A DNA stretch of 64,000 nt from Rhizobium sp. GN54. GTDB taxonomy: Bacteria > Pseudomonadota > Alphaproteobacteria > Rhizobiales > Rhizobiaceae. Below the pieces are notes generated by a model. The model had not been told where the DNA came from. It saw only the letters and a program-made list of their open reading frames with translations, and did no database searches. How positions within the stretch are numbered: the stretch's first letter is position 1; each line of letters starts with the position of its first letter. A program made the position numbers and the translations under genes. This document shows, one piece after another, positions 37,241 through 46,501 of the stretch. The stretch covers positions 186,001 to 250,000 of the forward strand of contig NZ_JAJNCZ010000003.1 in the NCBI RefSeq assembly GCF_021026345.1, in the 5' to 3' direction.

Positions 37241-37632
37241 TGTGAAGTGTTCCTCGTGTGGCAGGTCTGATCCCCGGAATATAGGGACAGAATGCCGGCT
37301 TGTGTACGCCGCCGGCATCCATTTCTTTCACCGTCGGACCGATGTGCCTCTGGGCCGGCCGCTGCGCGAAAAAGCTTGACGAAACGGCCCGCTTCGGGGA
37401 AAACGAATTGCTGCGGCCCCGGACATCCCGCCGCAGCACCAAACTTTGGTGCCGGGCCCCTCTGGCGAGAGTTTTTACGGCGCTCTCGTGATGTCGGTAC
37501 CGCCAGCAATTAAGCCGGCGGATTCAAGAACATGAAAATCCTGAACATGCCTGATGCGCATGCCCTTTCTGGCACGCGCCTTTTTCCCATCTGCAACCGT
37601 GTAAATTCCGTCCTCGAAAGCGAGGTGCGGGC
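37241..37632. other. Intergenic region M3 peptidase / DUF475
   Basis: These 392 bases between two divergent genes hold no supported coding frame. They contain two dyads: ATGCCGGC/GCCGGCAT (37292-37299 and 37311-37318), and a 17-base palindrome GCACCAAA-C-TTTGGTGC (37436-37452) whose one-base centre fits a protein-binding site. GAACATG is repeated near 37530 and 37544. Both genes' promoters should be here, but none could be assigned. Confidence 0.45.
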
Positions 37633-38721
37633 ATGACCACGCGCGTACAGCCGAAAAGTTCACTGTCCTATTTCACCTGGGCCTTCATTGTCACCGCGCT
37701 CGGCCTCCTTCTCGGCGCCTGGCTCGGATGGCAGACCACCGGTACGATCGGCGGAATGGCGACGGTCTTCTTCATCTGCACCGTGCTTGCGGTGCTGGAG
37801 ATCTCGCTGTCCTTCGACAACGCCATCGTCAACGCCAACAAGCTCAAGGACATGACGCCGGAGTGGCAACACCGGTTCCTGACCTGGGGCATCCTCATCG
37901 CCGTCTTCGGTATGCGTATCGTCTTCCCCCTTCTGATCGTCGTGATCGCGGCCCAGATCGGCCCGATCGAGGCGATCGTGCTGGCGGCCAGACAGCCGGA
38001 GGAATACGCCCGGATCATGCACGAGGCGCATCTGCCGATCGCAGCCTTCGGCGGCACCTTCCTGATGATGGTCGGCCTCACCTACTTCTTCGACCATGAG
38101 AAGGACGTGCACTGGATCGCCTTCATCGAGAAGCGCATGGCCCGCTATGCGACGATCAAGGGCGTGGAGATCGCCTTCGTCCTGATCCTGATCCTCGTCT
38201 TCTCGACCTTCCTCGAAGGCGAGGCGGCGGACAGCTTCGTCTATTCGGCCATCTACGGTCTGCTGACCTTCCTGGCCGTCGAAGTCGTGGGTGGCCTCCT
38301 GGATGCATCGCAGCAGACGATGAGCGCGGCCGCAAAGGGTGGCCTCGGCGCCTTCATCTACCTCGAGGTGCTCGATGCGAGCTTCTCGTTCGACGGCGTG
38401 ATCGGCGCGTTTGCACTGACGCAGAACCTCTTCATCATCGCCATCGGCCTCGGCATCGGCGCCATGTATGTGCGTTCGATGACGATCATGCTGGTCGACA
38501 AGGGCACGCTCGCCGAATACCGCTACCTGGAGCACGGCGCCTTCTACGCGATCCTGATCCTGTCGGTGATCATGTACTGCCAGACGCTGGTGCATATTCC
38601 GGAGGTCATCACCGGCCTCGGCGGCGCCGGCCTCATCGGCATCTCGCTCTGGTCCTCGATCCGCTATAACCGGCGGGAACTGGCCGAGGCACACGGCGCC
38701 CAGCCGGTAGAAAACGTCTGA
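37633..38721 (+). CDS. DUF475 / TerC-like integral membrane protein
   Basis: A 362-residue membrane protein with about nine helices from the TerC/DUF475 superfamily, implicated in metal (manganese or tellurium) handling or in metalation of exported proteins. The two family acidic motifs are clear: SLSFDNAIVNA near residue 58 and DASFSFDGVIGAF near 250, each with membrane-embedded Asp and Asn or Asp. The start follows a GAGGTG site. It is followed by a strong bidirectional terminator. Transport substrate is an inference only. Confidence 0.9.
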   Translation: MTTRVQPKSSLSYFTWAFIVTALGLLLGAWLGWQTTGTIGGMATVFFICTVLAVLEISLSFDNAIVNANKLKDMTPEWQHRFLTWGILIAVFGMRIVFPLLIVVIAAQIGPIEAIVLAARQPEEYARIMHEAHLPIAAFGGTFLMMVGLTYFFDHEKDVHWIAFIEKRMARYATIKGVEIAFVLILILVFSTFLEGEAADSFVYSAIYGLLTFLAVEVVGGLLDASQQTMSAAAKGGLGAFIYLEVLDASFSFDGVIGAFALTQNLFIIAIGLGIGAMYVRSMTIMLVDKGTLAEYRYLEHGAFYAILILSVIMYCQTLVHIPEVITGLGGAGLIGISLWSSIRYNRRELAEAHGAQPVENV

Positions 38722-38770
38722 CCCGGACGGCGGCGCCATCCCGGCGCCGCTGCTCCTTCACCGAGACAAG

Positions 38771-38806
38771 AAAAGGCCCGGCGATCTCGGATCGCCGGGC
38801 CTTTTG
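38771..38806. terminator. Bidirectional intrinsic terminator
   Basis: Perfect 15-base arms (38771-38785 and 38791-38805) around a five-base loop, beginning with AAAA and ending with TTTT, so it works on both strands. It lies 50 bases after the DUF475 stop and 90 bases after the small-protein stop on the other strand. Confidence 0.93.
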
Positions 38807-38896
38807 CTGAATACTGCTGTCACTGCCATGTGCCTCGCGGGGCACAGGATCCGCCGTTAAGACCGGCCGGACCCTCCCGTCCTTTGCGGACGATGC

Positions 38897-39058
38897 TTAC
38901 TTCGGGAAGCTGGCCGGGTCGATGCCGAGGGTCCGCAGGTCGCGATCCTTCGGACGACGGTTGCCTTCGACCGCTGCTGCGGCTGCACTTGCCGCGCCGA
39001 GAACCGCGAATGCGCGGCCCAGGAAACCGTGGCGAACACCATTGCGATTCTGGTTCAT
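38897..39058 (-). CDS. Small 53-residue hypothetical protein
   Basis: Predicted from ATG 39058, preceded by a purine-rich AGAAGAGAG stretch, to a stop at 38897. The protein starts MNQNRNGVRHGFLGRAFAVL, has a short Ala-rich hydrophobic segment (GAASAAAAAV) and ends with a basic, polar stretch (RRPKDRDLRTLGIDPASFPK). The LGIDPASF ending resembles a conserved motif of small rhizobial proteins that I cannot name. It sits alone between two strong palindromes, which supports an independent transcript. It may be a membrane-associated small protein; no function is proposed. Confidence 0.55.
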   Translation of the reverse strand: MNQNRNGVRHGFLGRAFAVLGAASAAAAAVEGNRRPKDRDLRTLGIDPASFPK

Positions 39059-39164
39059 GGTCTTGCTCTCTTCTCTAGGGCCTATGCCCTGTTGCGATGC
39101 ACAATAGATGATACCAAACTGCCTTGCATTCAATGGATAGATCAGCAGGGCAGCCATGCAACGA

Positions 39165-39194
39165 AAGCAGGCCGCAATCGATTGCGGCCTGCTT
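39165..39194 (-). terminator. Palindromic terminator-like hairpin after tctA
   Basis: A perfect 30-base palindrome (arms AAGCAGGCCGCAATC and its complement) 40 bases beyond the tctA stop codon. On the minus strand the stem ends in TGCTTTCGTT, a weak U tract. It may stop tct transcription before the small-protein gene, whose start is 107 bases further on. Confidence 0.65.
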
Positions 39195-39233
39195 CTTGTG
39201 CAGATTCCTGTTTTTGCCGATCAGGCGAGCGGC

Positions 39234-40751
39234 TCAGTCCTCGTTCGCCGCCAGCTGCGACAGCACCTGTCCGCGGCCCCGCGCCCGCAGGATCAGCGGG
39301 ATGACGAGGGCCGCAGCGGCGATCAGGAGCAGGACGACGGCCACCGGGGAGGCGACCAGCGTCGTCAGGTCTCCCTGGCTGATCGCCAGCGCCCGGCGCA
39401 GCTGCTGCTCGGCGAGCGGCCCCAGGATCAGCCCGACCACGACCGGCGCGATCGGGTAGCCGAAGATCCGCATGACATAGCCGAGCAGGCCGAACGCCAA
39501 CAGCATGCCGAGCTCGAACACCGATGGGTTGGCGCCGATCGTCCCGAGCGTGGCAAACAGCAGGATGCCCGCATAGAGCCAGGGCTTCGGGATCGTCAGA
39601 AGCTTCACCCAGAGCCCGATCAGCGGCAGGTTCAGCACCAGCAGCATGAAGTTGGCGATCAGGAGGCTTGCGATCAGGCCCCAGACGAGCTGCGGATTGG
39701 TAGCAAACAGCAAGGGACCGGGCTGCAGGCCGTATTGCTGGAAGCCGGCCAGCATGATCGCGGCCGTCGCCGTCGTCGGCAGGCCGAGTGTCAGAAGTGG
39801 CACCAGCGTACCGGCGGCAGACGCGTTGTTGGCGGCCTCCGGACCGGCGACGCCCTCGATCGCACCGTTGCCGAATTCCTCCGGATGCTTGGTCAGCCGC
39901 TTCTCGGCGGCATAGGACAGGAAGGTGCCGATTTCCGCACCGCCGGCCGGCATGGCGCCGATCGGAAAACCGATCGCCGTCCCGCGCAGCCACGGCTTCC
40001 ACGAACGCGCCCAGTCGGCGGCGTTCATCCACACCGATCCCTTGACCGCCTCGACCTTGTCCGGCCCCTTGTCGCCCTGTGCTGCGATGTAGAGCGTCTC
40101 GCCGATGGCGAACATGGCGACCGCGAGCGTGGTGACCTCGATACCGTCCAGCAGGTCCGGGATGCCGAACGACAGGCGCGCCTGGCCGCTCAGCTGGTCG
40201 ATGCCGATGATGGCGAGCGTCAGGCCGACGAAAAGCGAGGTCAGCCCCCTAAGGGTCGAATCCCCGAAGGCCGAGGACACGGTGACGAAGGCGAGCACCA
40301 TCAGGGCGAAATACTCGCGCGGCCCGAACACCAGCGCGACCTTGACGATGAAGGGGGCCACGAAGGCGAGCGCCAGCGTCGCGATCAGGCCGGCAACGAA
40401 GGAACCGATCGCAGCCGTCGCCAGCGCCGGGCCGCCGCGGCCGGCGCGCGCCATCTTGTTGCCCTCCAGCGCCGTGACGATCGACGCACTCTCGCCGGGC
40501 GTGTTGAGCAGGATCGAGGTCGTCGAGCCGCCATACATGCCGCCATAGTAGATGCCGGCGAACATGATCAGCGAACCTGCCGGGTCGAGCTTGTAGGTGA
40601 CGGGCAGCAGGAGCGCCACCGTCAGAGCCGGGCCGATGCCCGGCAGCACGCCGACGGCCGTTCCGAGCGTGACGCCGATCAGGGCATAGAGCAGGTTCAT
40701 CGGCTGAGCGGCGACCAGCAGGCCCTGCATGAGAAATTCGAAAGTACTCAT
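39234..40751 (-). CDS. tctA: Tripartite tricarboxylate transporter large permease TctA
   Basis: Large membrane component (505 residues, about 12 helices) of the TTT importer that uses the proton or sodium gradient with TctB and the periplasmic receptor TctC. The family glycine-rich motif [17 protein letters not shown] lies at about residues 38-55 and a second pseudo-repeat [14 protein letters not shown] near 315. The C-terminus is basic. It ends the tctCBA operon and starts 13 bases after tctB. Substrate, commonly citrate or other carboxylates, cannot be read from sequence. Confidence 0.95.
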   Translation of the reverse strand: MSTFEFLMQGLLVAAQPMNLLYALIGVTLGTAVGVLPGIGPALTVALLLPVTYKLDPAGSLIMFAGIYYGGMYGGSTTSILLNTPGESASIVTALEGNKMARAGRGGPALATAAIGSFVAGLIATLALAFVAPFIVKVALVFGPREYFALMVLAFVTVSSAFGDSTLRGLTSLFVGLTLAIIGIDQLSGQARLSFGIPDLLDGIEVTTLAVAMFAIGETLYIAAQGDKGPDKVEAVKGSVWMNAADWARSWKPWLRGTAIGFPIGAMPAGGAEIGTFLSYAAEKRLTKHPEEFGNGAIEGVAGPEAANNASAAGTLVPLLTLGLPTTATAAIMLAGFQQYGLQPGPLLFATNPQLVWGLIASLLIANFMLLVLNLPLIGLWVKLLTIPKPWLYAGILLFATLGTIGANPSVFELGMLLAFGLLGYVMRIFGYPIAPVVVGLILGPLAEQQLRRALAISQGDLTTLVASPVAVVLLLIAAAALVIPLILRARGRGQVLSQLAANED

Positions 40752-40764
40752 TGGCTACCGCCCC

Positions 40765-41256
40765 TCAGAAGAACAGGTGCTCGAGCGGCCCGGTGGGCAG
40801 GGAGAGCTGCAGAAGCTTGGCGAAGATCGTCCAGACGACGAAGGAGAGGACGATGCCGACGGGAATGGTGATCCAGAGCTTGCGCTTGCCGAAGCCGGCG
40901 GCCGTCAGCGCGAACAGCAGGCCCGTCGCGATCGAGAAACCCGCGACCTTCAGGAGCAGCATCTGCGCGGCGAGCCCGCCGACGATCCAGACGACCGGGG
41001 CGACTTCCTGTCGCTCGCGTTCCGGAAACTCGCCGCGCCAGGCCTCGATCGCCGTCCAGATCGCAAGGCCGAGGAGACAGCAGGCGATCGCGTAGGGCAC
41101 GGTCGTCGGCCCGACCTGCGAATAGCCGGCCGCGCCCGCCAGGCGCGAAACGTCCCAGAAGATGAGGCCGGCGATCGCAGCCAGCACCACGGCGATGACG
41201 AACGCCGCCCCATCGGGGCGGCGCTTTGCACTTGCGGGTTTGGTCCCGTCCGTCAT
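40765..41256 (-). CDS. tctB: Tripartite tricarboxylate transporter small permease TctB
   Basis: Small membrane component, 163 residues with four hydrophobic helices, the standard size and topology for TctB. Sequence is poorly conserved, so position between tctC and tctA carries much of the evidence. Its start overlaps the tctC stop by four bases. The hydrophilic N-terminus is Lys/Arg-rich and cytoplasmic. Confidence 0.92.
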   Translation of the reverse strand: MTDGTKPASAKRRPDGAAFVIAVVLAAIAGLIFWDVSRLAGAAGYSQVGPTTVPYAIACCLLGLAIWTAIEAWRGEFPERERQEVAPVVWIVGGLAAQMLLLKVAGFSIATGLLFALTAAGFGKRKLWITIPVGIVLSFVVWTIFAKLLQLSLPTGPLEHLFF

Positions 41257-42197
41257 TCGACCAGTCCGATGTCTTTGAGGATGCCCTCGGTGGCGGACAC
41301 GTCCTTGGCCAGCTGTTCGTCGAAGGCTGCGCCGGAAAGATAGGTGTCCTGCCAGCCCTTGGTCTTCAGCTGTTCCTGCCAGGCGGCCGACTTGACGAGC
41401 TTTTCGATATCGGCCGAAACGGCGGCCTTCTGCTCGTCGCTCAGCCCGGGGGCGGCCGCAACCATGCGCCAGTTCTCGACGACGACGTCGAGGCCGCTTT
41501 CCTTGATCGTCGGGGCGTCGATACCCTCGAGCCGGTCGGCGCTGGAGACGGCGAGCAGCCGCAGCGTGCCGGCCTTCACCTGGGATTCGAACTCGCCATA
41601 GCCGGAAATGCCGGCGCTGACCTGGGCGCCGAGGATCGCAGCCAGCGCCTCGCCGCCGCCCGAATAGGCGATGTAGTTGATCTTCTTCGGATCGACGCCG
41701 GCCGCCTTGGCGATCAGGCCAACGGCGATGTGGTCGGTGCCGCCGGCCGAGCCGCCGGCCCAGGATACTGCGCCCGGATCCTTCTTCAGCGCCTCGACGA
41801 GATCGCCGAAAGTCTGGAACGGCGAGGATGCCGGCACGACGATCGCCTCGTATTCACCGGTCAGCCGCGCGATCGGGGTGACGTCCTTCAGCGTGACGGG
41901 CGACTTGTTCGTGAGGATAGCGCCGACCATGACGTAGCCGCCGACGATGAGCGCGCCGGCATTGCCCTTGTCCTGGCTGGCGAACTGGGCGAGGCCGATC
42001 GTTCCGCCGGCGCCCGGCACGTTGATCACCTGCACGTTGCCGGAAATGCCTTCGGATTGCATGACCGTCTGCAGCGTGCGGGCCGTCTGGTCCCATCCGC
42101 CGCCGGGATTGGCCGGCGCGATGATCTTGTAGTCGGCCGCAAACGCAGGCAGCGCCATGGCGCCGGCAAGAATGGAAGCAAGGAAAAACTGTTTCAA
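41253..42197 (-). CDS. tctC: Tripartite tricarboxylate transporter binding protein TctC (Bug family)
   Basis: Periplasmic solute receptor of 314 residues. The start is TTG 42197: a perfect GGAGG stands eight bases upstream and the signal peptide [20 protein letters not shown] begins there. The Bug-fold signatures are [12 protein letters not shown] near residue 28, [13 protein letters not shown] near 55 and [14 protein letters not shown] near 145, which form the carboxylate-binding loops. The next 230 bases upstream hold a dyad that may be its operator. Ligand is a small carboxylate by family; identity unknown. Confidence 0.94.
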   Translation of the reverse strand: MKQFFLASILAGAMALPAFAADYKIIAPANPGGGWDQTARTLQTVMQSEGISGNVQVINVPGAGGTIGLAQFASQDKGNAGALIVGGYVMVGAILTNKSPVTLKDVTPIARLTGEYEAIVVPASSPFQTFGDLVEALKKDPGAVSWAGGSAGGTDHIAVGLIAKAAGVDPKKINYIAYSGGGEALAAILGAQVSAGISGYGEFESQVKAGTLRLLAVSSADRLEGIDAPTIKESGLDVVVENWRMVAAAPGLSDEQKAAVSADIEKLVKSAAWQEQLKTKGWQDTYLSGAAFDEQLAKDVSATEGILKDIGLVE

Positions 42198-42371
42198 GGC
42201 ATACCCTCCGTCAGGCACGGCTACCGTGGCCGCGCATCGTTGCAATCTGTCGAGGGAGAAAACGCTCCGTGCCGGCATTCATGCCGGCCGCGCCGTGACG
42301 GCGGTTCTCCTCCCCTTGCCCCGGCGCCGCCTCCACGGAACCACCGGGCTTTGCAAGCCACCACAAAAACC

Positions 42372-42387
42372 TGTCATCTAGCTGACA
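42372..42387. promoter_or_regulatory. Possible TctD operator upstream of tctC
   Basis: TGTCA and TGACA arms flank six bases centred on CTAG, 175 bases before the tctC start; one centre pair mismatches. On the minus strand a TAGGAT sequence overlaps its edge. This could be a response-regulator site, but no second copy was seen to support a consensus. Confidence 0.35.
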
Positions 42388-42427
42388 TCCTAGCACAGTC
42401 TCGCCACGATCGGGGCGCGATCCCGCC

Positions 42428-43495
42428 CTATTGCGTTCGCAGAACCTCGTTCCAGCGAGCGATCAGCCGCGCCCGCTTCACCTGGTCGAGATAGACCATC
42501 AGCCCCGGGCTGACGGGCACCGGCTTGAGCTGCGCCCCCAGGAGCGCCTGCATCCCCGTCGCGGTATTGTCGCCGGCGACGTCGGGCGAGACGGCGGCGA
42601 TCTGCAGTTCCCGCGCCATGATCGTCTGGCCCTCCTTCGACATGAAGAACGACAGGTAGCGGCGACCGAGTTCGGGCGAGGCCGCCGCCTCCGGCACCAG
42701 CCCGATGCGCGACATGACGACCGTGTAGTCCTCCGGCAGGACGATGCCGACATCCGGGTGCCTGGACACCCAGTCGGCGGCATAGGAGCCGAGGATGTTG
42801 TAGCCGAGCACGAAGCGGCCGTCGGCGACCCGCTCGAGGATCGCCGAGCTCGTCGAATAGAGCTTCACCCCGGCAGCCCCCATGGCCCGGATCACCGTCC
42901 AGATGTCACCGAACTGTTCCTGGTCGCGCGCCATGAACAGGAAGCCGACGCCGGAGCGCTCGATGTCGTAGGTGCCGATGCGGCCGTAGATGTCGTTGCC
43001 ATGGCGGTTGAGATAGTCGAGGAACTCGGCGCGCGAGGCCGGCGGCTTCTCGTTCTTGAAACTCGGCTTGTGGTAGACGAAGACGGCAGGCTCGAAGGTC
43101 AGCGCATAGGCCGTGTTGCGCCAGTTGGCCCATTGCGGCCAGCGCTCGCTCATCGGCAGGTCGCTGCGCTGGGCATAGCCGTCGTTGCTGAGCTTCACCT
43201 GCAGGTCCATCGCCGAGGAGAACGCGAAGTCGGCCGTCTTCTGCCCGGCATCGGTCTCCCTGACGACGCGGTCGTAGACCTCGCCGGTCAGCATCTCGTC
43301 GTAACGCACCGCCACATCGGGGTTGGCCGCCTGGAAGCCCTTGATCATCGGTCGCGCCAGGGGCTCGTCCAGTGAGGAATAGACGACGAGGACGGGGGCG
43401 TCCGGCCTGCCCTCCGGCGCGGGATAGAACGTCTCCCCGGCCATGGCGGGAGAACAGAGGACGGCTGCAAGCATGAAGGCATGAAGGGTGCGCAT
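42428..43495 (-). CDS. Extracellular solute-binding protein linked to TctDE
   Basis: A 355-residue periplasmic binding protein of the iron/spermidine-like type II fold, with signal peptide MRTLHAFMLAAVLCSPAMA and then VLVVYSSLDEPLARPMIKGF, the first binding-lobe segment of this family. No permease or ATPase gene lies beside it. It is divergent from tctD by 175 bases, and the following tctC gene is on the same strand. A role as a periplasmic sensing partner of TctE, or as receptor for an importer elsewhere, are the two options. ATG 43495 is chosen for the signal peptide; the upstream frame overlaps tctD. Confidence 0.85.
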   Translation of the reverse strand: MRTLHAFMLAAVLCSPAMAGETFYPAPEGRPDAPVLVVYSSLDEPLARPMIKGFQAANPDVAVRYDEMLTGEVYDRVVRETDAGQKTADFAFSSAMDLQVKLSNDGYAQRSDLPMSERWPQWANWRNTAYALTFEPAVFVYHKPSFKNEKPPASRAEFLDYLNRHGNDIYGRIGTYDIERSGVGFLFMARDQEQFGDIWTVIRAMGAAGVKLYSTSSAILERVADGRFVLGYNILGSYAADWVSRHPDVGIVLPEDYTVVMSRIGLVPEAAASPELGRRYLSFFMSKEGQTIMARELQIAAVSPDVAGDNTATGMQALLGAQLKPVPVSPGLMVYLDQVKRARLIARWNEVLRTQ

Positions 43496-43541
43496 GGCGG
43501 CGAGATTGCCTGACCGGGCCGGCGTTCTCAAGCGGGATCGG

Positions 43542-43599
43542 GCAAGCTGCGGAAAGCTTGCGAAGTTCGGTATCGATTTTCCGCAAGGTTTGTGCACAA
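43542..43599. promoter_or_regulatory. Dyads in the divergent tctD / binding-protein region
   Basis: Two dyads lie in this 175-base gap: GCAAGCT/AGCTTGC (43542-43548 and 43555-43561, six-base spacer) and the perfect 10-base palindrome TTGTGCACAA (43590-43599). A divergent regulator-target promoter pair with such dyads suggests autoregulation, but the binding protein is not shown. Confidence 0.35.
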
Positions 43600-43670
43600 G
43601 GTCAAGGCGTGGCCCACCTGCAGCACCGCCACCGTCGGCATGGAAGGGTGAACCGGGAGGAAGGAACCAG

Positions 43671-44345
43671 GTGCGCATACTGCTCGTCGAAGACAACCGG
43701 ACCCTGGCCGATGGCCTCTCCGCCATCCTGCGCGGCACGGGACACGCCGTGGACGTCGTCAGCGACGGTGCCTCCGCCGATGCCGCGATCTCGGCGGAAA
43801 CCTTCGATCTGGTGATCCTCGACCTGACCCTGCCGGAGATGGACGGGCTGGAGGTGCTGCGCGCCATGCGCGCCCGCCAGAACCGGGCGGCGGTGCTGAT
43901 CCTGACCGCGCGCGGTGCAGCGGAGGACAAGGTGAAGGGCCTCGATCTCGGCGCCGACGACTACATGAGCAAACCCTTCGACATCTCCGAATTCGAGGCG
44001 CGCGTGCGGATGCTGCTCCGCCGGCAGGCCGGCTTGCGCACCTCCGCGCTCAGTTTCGGCAGGGTGGAATTCGACCTCAACTCGCGAACCTTCTCCGCCG
44101 GCGGCGTGCCGCTCGACATCCCGGCAAGGGAGCTCGGCCTTCTGGAGATCCTGTTCCTGCGCGCCGGCAAGGTGGTGTCCAAGGAGGCGATCATGCAGTC
44201 GCTCGCCGCCTTCGACGACGATCTCAGCGCCAACGCCATCGAGCAATATGTCAGCCGCCTGCGCAAGCGCCTTGCCCCGCACGAACTCACGGTGCGCACC
44301 GCCCGCGGCATCGGCTACTATCTGGACAAGGCGGCCCCGGCTTGA
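43671..44345 (+). CDS. tctD: OmpR-family response regulator TctD
   Basis: DNA-binding response regulator, 224 residues. The receiver domain has the acidic pair in VEDN and phospho-acceptor Asp51 in DLTLPEMDG, with the lysine in SKPFD. The C-terminal half is a winged-helix Trans_reg_C domain ending in VRTARGIGYYL. The start is GTG 43671 with GGGAGGAAGG in front; the longer frame upstream overlaps the divergent promoter. The stop overlaps the tctE start (TTGA). It probably activates tctCBA on a carboxylate signal, by analogy with TctD systems. Confidence 0.92.
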   Translation: MRILLVEDNRTLADGLSAILRGTGHAVDVVSDGASADAAISAETFDLVILDLTLPEMDGLEVLRAMRARQNRAAVLILTARGAAEDKVKGLDLGADDYMSKPFDISEFEARVRMLLRRQAGLRTSALSFGRVEFDLNSRTFSAGGVPLDIPARELGLLEILFLRAGKVVSKEAIMQSLAAFDDDLSANAIEQYVSRLRKRLAPHELTVRTARGIGYYLDKAAPA

Positions 44346-45727
44346 CCCGCAATCCGGCTCCATCGCTGCGCCGCCAGCTTCTCGTCTGGCTCCTCGTCGC
44401 CACCGCCGTCTTCGGCATTCTGGCTCTGATCGACACCTATCGCGAGGCGGTCAAGACGGCGAACACAGTCTCCGACCGCGTGCTCGCCGGCTCCGCGCTC
44501 GCGATCGCCGAGCGGGTCGTGGTCAACGAGAACGGCGCCCTGGAGGTGGACATTCCCTATGTGGCGCTGGAGATGCTGACCTCGGCCGCCCAGGACCGTG
44601 TCTTCTATCGCGTCGAAGGCCCTCCCGGCCATTTCATCACCGGCTACCAGGCGCTTCCGACGATCACGGGGGCGGGCAACCGGCCGACGGCCTATGCGGA
44701 TGCGAGCTTCCGCGGCGAGGCGATCCGGGTGGCGGTGCTGCACCGCTCCGCCTCCACCGGCGTCAATTCGGTTCCCTTCGTCGTCACGGTCGCCGAGACC
44801 ACGATCGCGAGGCGCCAGCTCGCCCAGGCCATTCTCTTCCGCTCCGCGCTCCGCCTCTCCCTCATGATCACGGGGGCCGCGGCCATCGTCTGGATCGCCG
44901 TCACGCTCGCCCTGCGTCCGCTCTATCGTCTCAGCGATGCGATCGCCGAACGCAGCCCCGACGACCTGCACCCGATCGAGCAACAGGTGCCGCAGGAGGT
45001 CGAGGGCCTTGTCGAGACCGTCAATTCCTTCATGGTCCGCCTGCAATCGGCGCTGAATTCGCTGCGGCACTTCTCCGGCAATGCCAGCCACCAGCTCCGC
45101 ACGCCGCTGGCCATCATCCGCACCCAGCTCGCGCTCGCCACCCGGGCCGGCACGCTTCGCGAGGCACAGGATGCGGCGCGCAAGGGTGATGCGGTGGTGG
45201 CGCATGCCGAGCGCATCCTCGCCCAGCTCCTGCTGATGGCGAAGATCGACGCGGCAGGATCGGCAGAGCCGCGCCCGCTGGCGGTGACCGACATCACCGC
45301 ACTCGCCCAGGCGACGACCGCCGACTACGTGCCGCTCGCCGCCCAGGCCGGCATCGACCTCGGCTTCGAGGGCGAACTGCCGGCGCCCGTGCGCGCCGAA
45401 CCTCTGTTGTTCGGCGAGATGCTGCGAAACCTGATCGAGAATGCGATCGCCTATGCGGGAGCGGGTGCCGAGGTGACCGTCTCGGTCCGGGCGAAGGCGG
45501 GCGGGACCAGCCTGCAGGTGGTCGACAACGGCCCCGGGATTCCCGCCGACCGTCGCGCCGAGGTGCTGCAGCGCTTCGCCCGCGGCGGGAACGGAGATGC
45601 CCCCGGCATGGGGCTCGGCCTGCCGATCGTCCAGGACATCGCCGCCCTTTTCGGCGCGACGCTGTCACTGGAGGACAATCCGGGCGGACGGGGCCTGTGC
45701 GCCACCATCACCTTCCCTGCCGATTGA
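44342..45727 (+). CDS. tctE: Sensor histidine kinase TctE
   Basis: Membrane sensor kinase of 461 residues. Helix 1 is at about 12-32 and helix 2 at about 168-190, with a periplasmic sensor domain between them of the 2CSK_N/TctE type. His250 in GNASHQLRTPL is the phosphorylation site; the N box ENAIAYAG, G1 DNGPGIP and G2 GMGLGLPIV follow. The start is TTG 44342 overlapping the tctD stop by four bases. The pair would phosphorylate TctD in response to an extracytoplasmic carboxylate or to the neighbouring binding protein. Confidence 0.93.
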   Translation: MTRNPAPSLRRQLLVWLLVATAVFGILALIDTYREAVKTANTVSDRVLAGSALAIAERVVVNENGALEVDIPYVALEMLTSAAQDRVFYRVEGPPGHFITGYQALPTITGAGNRPTAYADASFRGEAIRVAVLHRSASTGVNSVPFVVTVAETTIARRQLAQAILFRSALRLSLMITGAAAIVWIAVTLALRPLYRLSDAIAERSPDDLHPIEQQVPQEVEGLVETVNSFMVRLQSALNSLRHFSGNASHQLRTPLAIIRTQLALATRAGTLREAQDAARKGDAVVAHAERILAQLLLMAKIDAAGSAEPRPLAVTDITALAQATTADYVPLAAQAGIDLGFEGELPAPVRAEPLLFGEMLRNLIENAIAYAGAGAEVTVSVRAKAGGTSLQVVDNGPGIPADRRAEVLQRFARGGNGDAPGMGLGLPIVQDIAALFGATLSLEDNPGGRGLCATITFPAD

Positions 45728-45751
45728 TGCCTGGGTAGACCGAAAGGTCCG

Positions 45752-46393
45752 CTATGCCCTGCGCCAGCCTGCAAGCCCCGGCGCCGCATGCCAGACGGCC
45801 TGCACGGCGAAACCCATGAACAGCACGCCCGACATCCGCACGATCGCCAGCTCGTGGCGGCGATAGAACCTGCGCACGAACGAAGCCCCGATGATCATGA
45901 TCAGGACGATATCGGCCACCAGAAACCCCAGCAGAGAAACGGCAAGCAGCATGGGCAGGGACGAGAAGTCCAGCGCGCTGGAAGAGCCGGCGAGCAGCGC
46001 CGTGAAGGTCGCGAGCGCCACCGGATAGCCCTTGGGATTGGTCAGCCCGAAGATCAGCCCGCGCCGCAACGGCCGCTCCACCGTCACGAGCGGCCTGTCC
46101 GCCCCGCGCGGCTTCGCCCTGAGCGCCGTCCAGCCGATCCAGGCGAGGTAGATCCCGCAGAGGAGGCCGAGCACGTCGAACACCAGCGTGCCGATCGCCC
46201 TTGCCCCGACGATTGCCACAAGGGCGAGCGTCGACCAGACGATATCGCCGGCCAGATGACCGCCCATGAACATCGCGCCCGCCTTCCGACCCTGGCCGGC
46301 GCCGATGCCGAGCAGCGCCAGAAAGGCCGGGCCGGGAATGAGGACATAGAACAGCGCGGCGAGAAAGGCGCCGAACAGCATCGAACCGGTCAT
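45752..46393 (-). CDS. LysE-family translocator (first)
   Basis: A 213-residue inner-membrane exporter with six helices of the LysE/RhtB family. The conserved IPGPAFLALLGIGAGQGRKAG segment lies near residues 18-40 and the NPKGYPVALATF segment near 130. Family members export amino acids, among them lysine, arginine and threonine. It is downstream of argG on the same strand but separated from it by the argG terminator. Substrate is unproven. Confidence 0.9.
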   Translation of the reverse strand: MTGSMLFGAFLAALFYVLIPGPAFLALLGIGAGQGRKAGAMFMGGHLAGDIVWSTLALVAIVGARAIGTLVFDVLGLLCGIYLAWIGWTALRAKPRGADRPLVTVERPLRRGLIFGLTNPKGYPVALATFTALLAGSSSALDFSSLPMLLAVSLLGFLVADIVLIMIIGASFVRRFYRRHELAIVRMSGVLFMGFAVQAVWHAAPGLAGWRRA

Positions 46394-46501
46394 GGGAATC
46401 TCCGCGGGAAAGAGCCCATCTGAGCCTGTCTCCCGGGCGTCGTCAAGCGTGGTCGAAGCATCGTCCACCTTCGCACGGACGGCTTCTTGCGCAAGCCAGA
46501 G

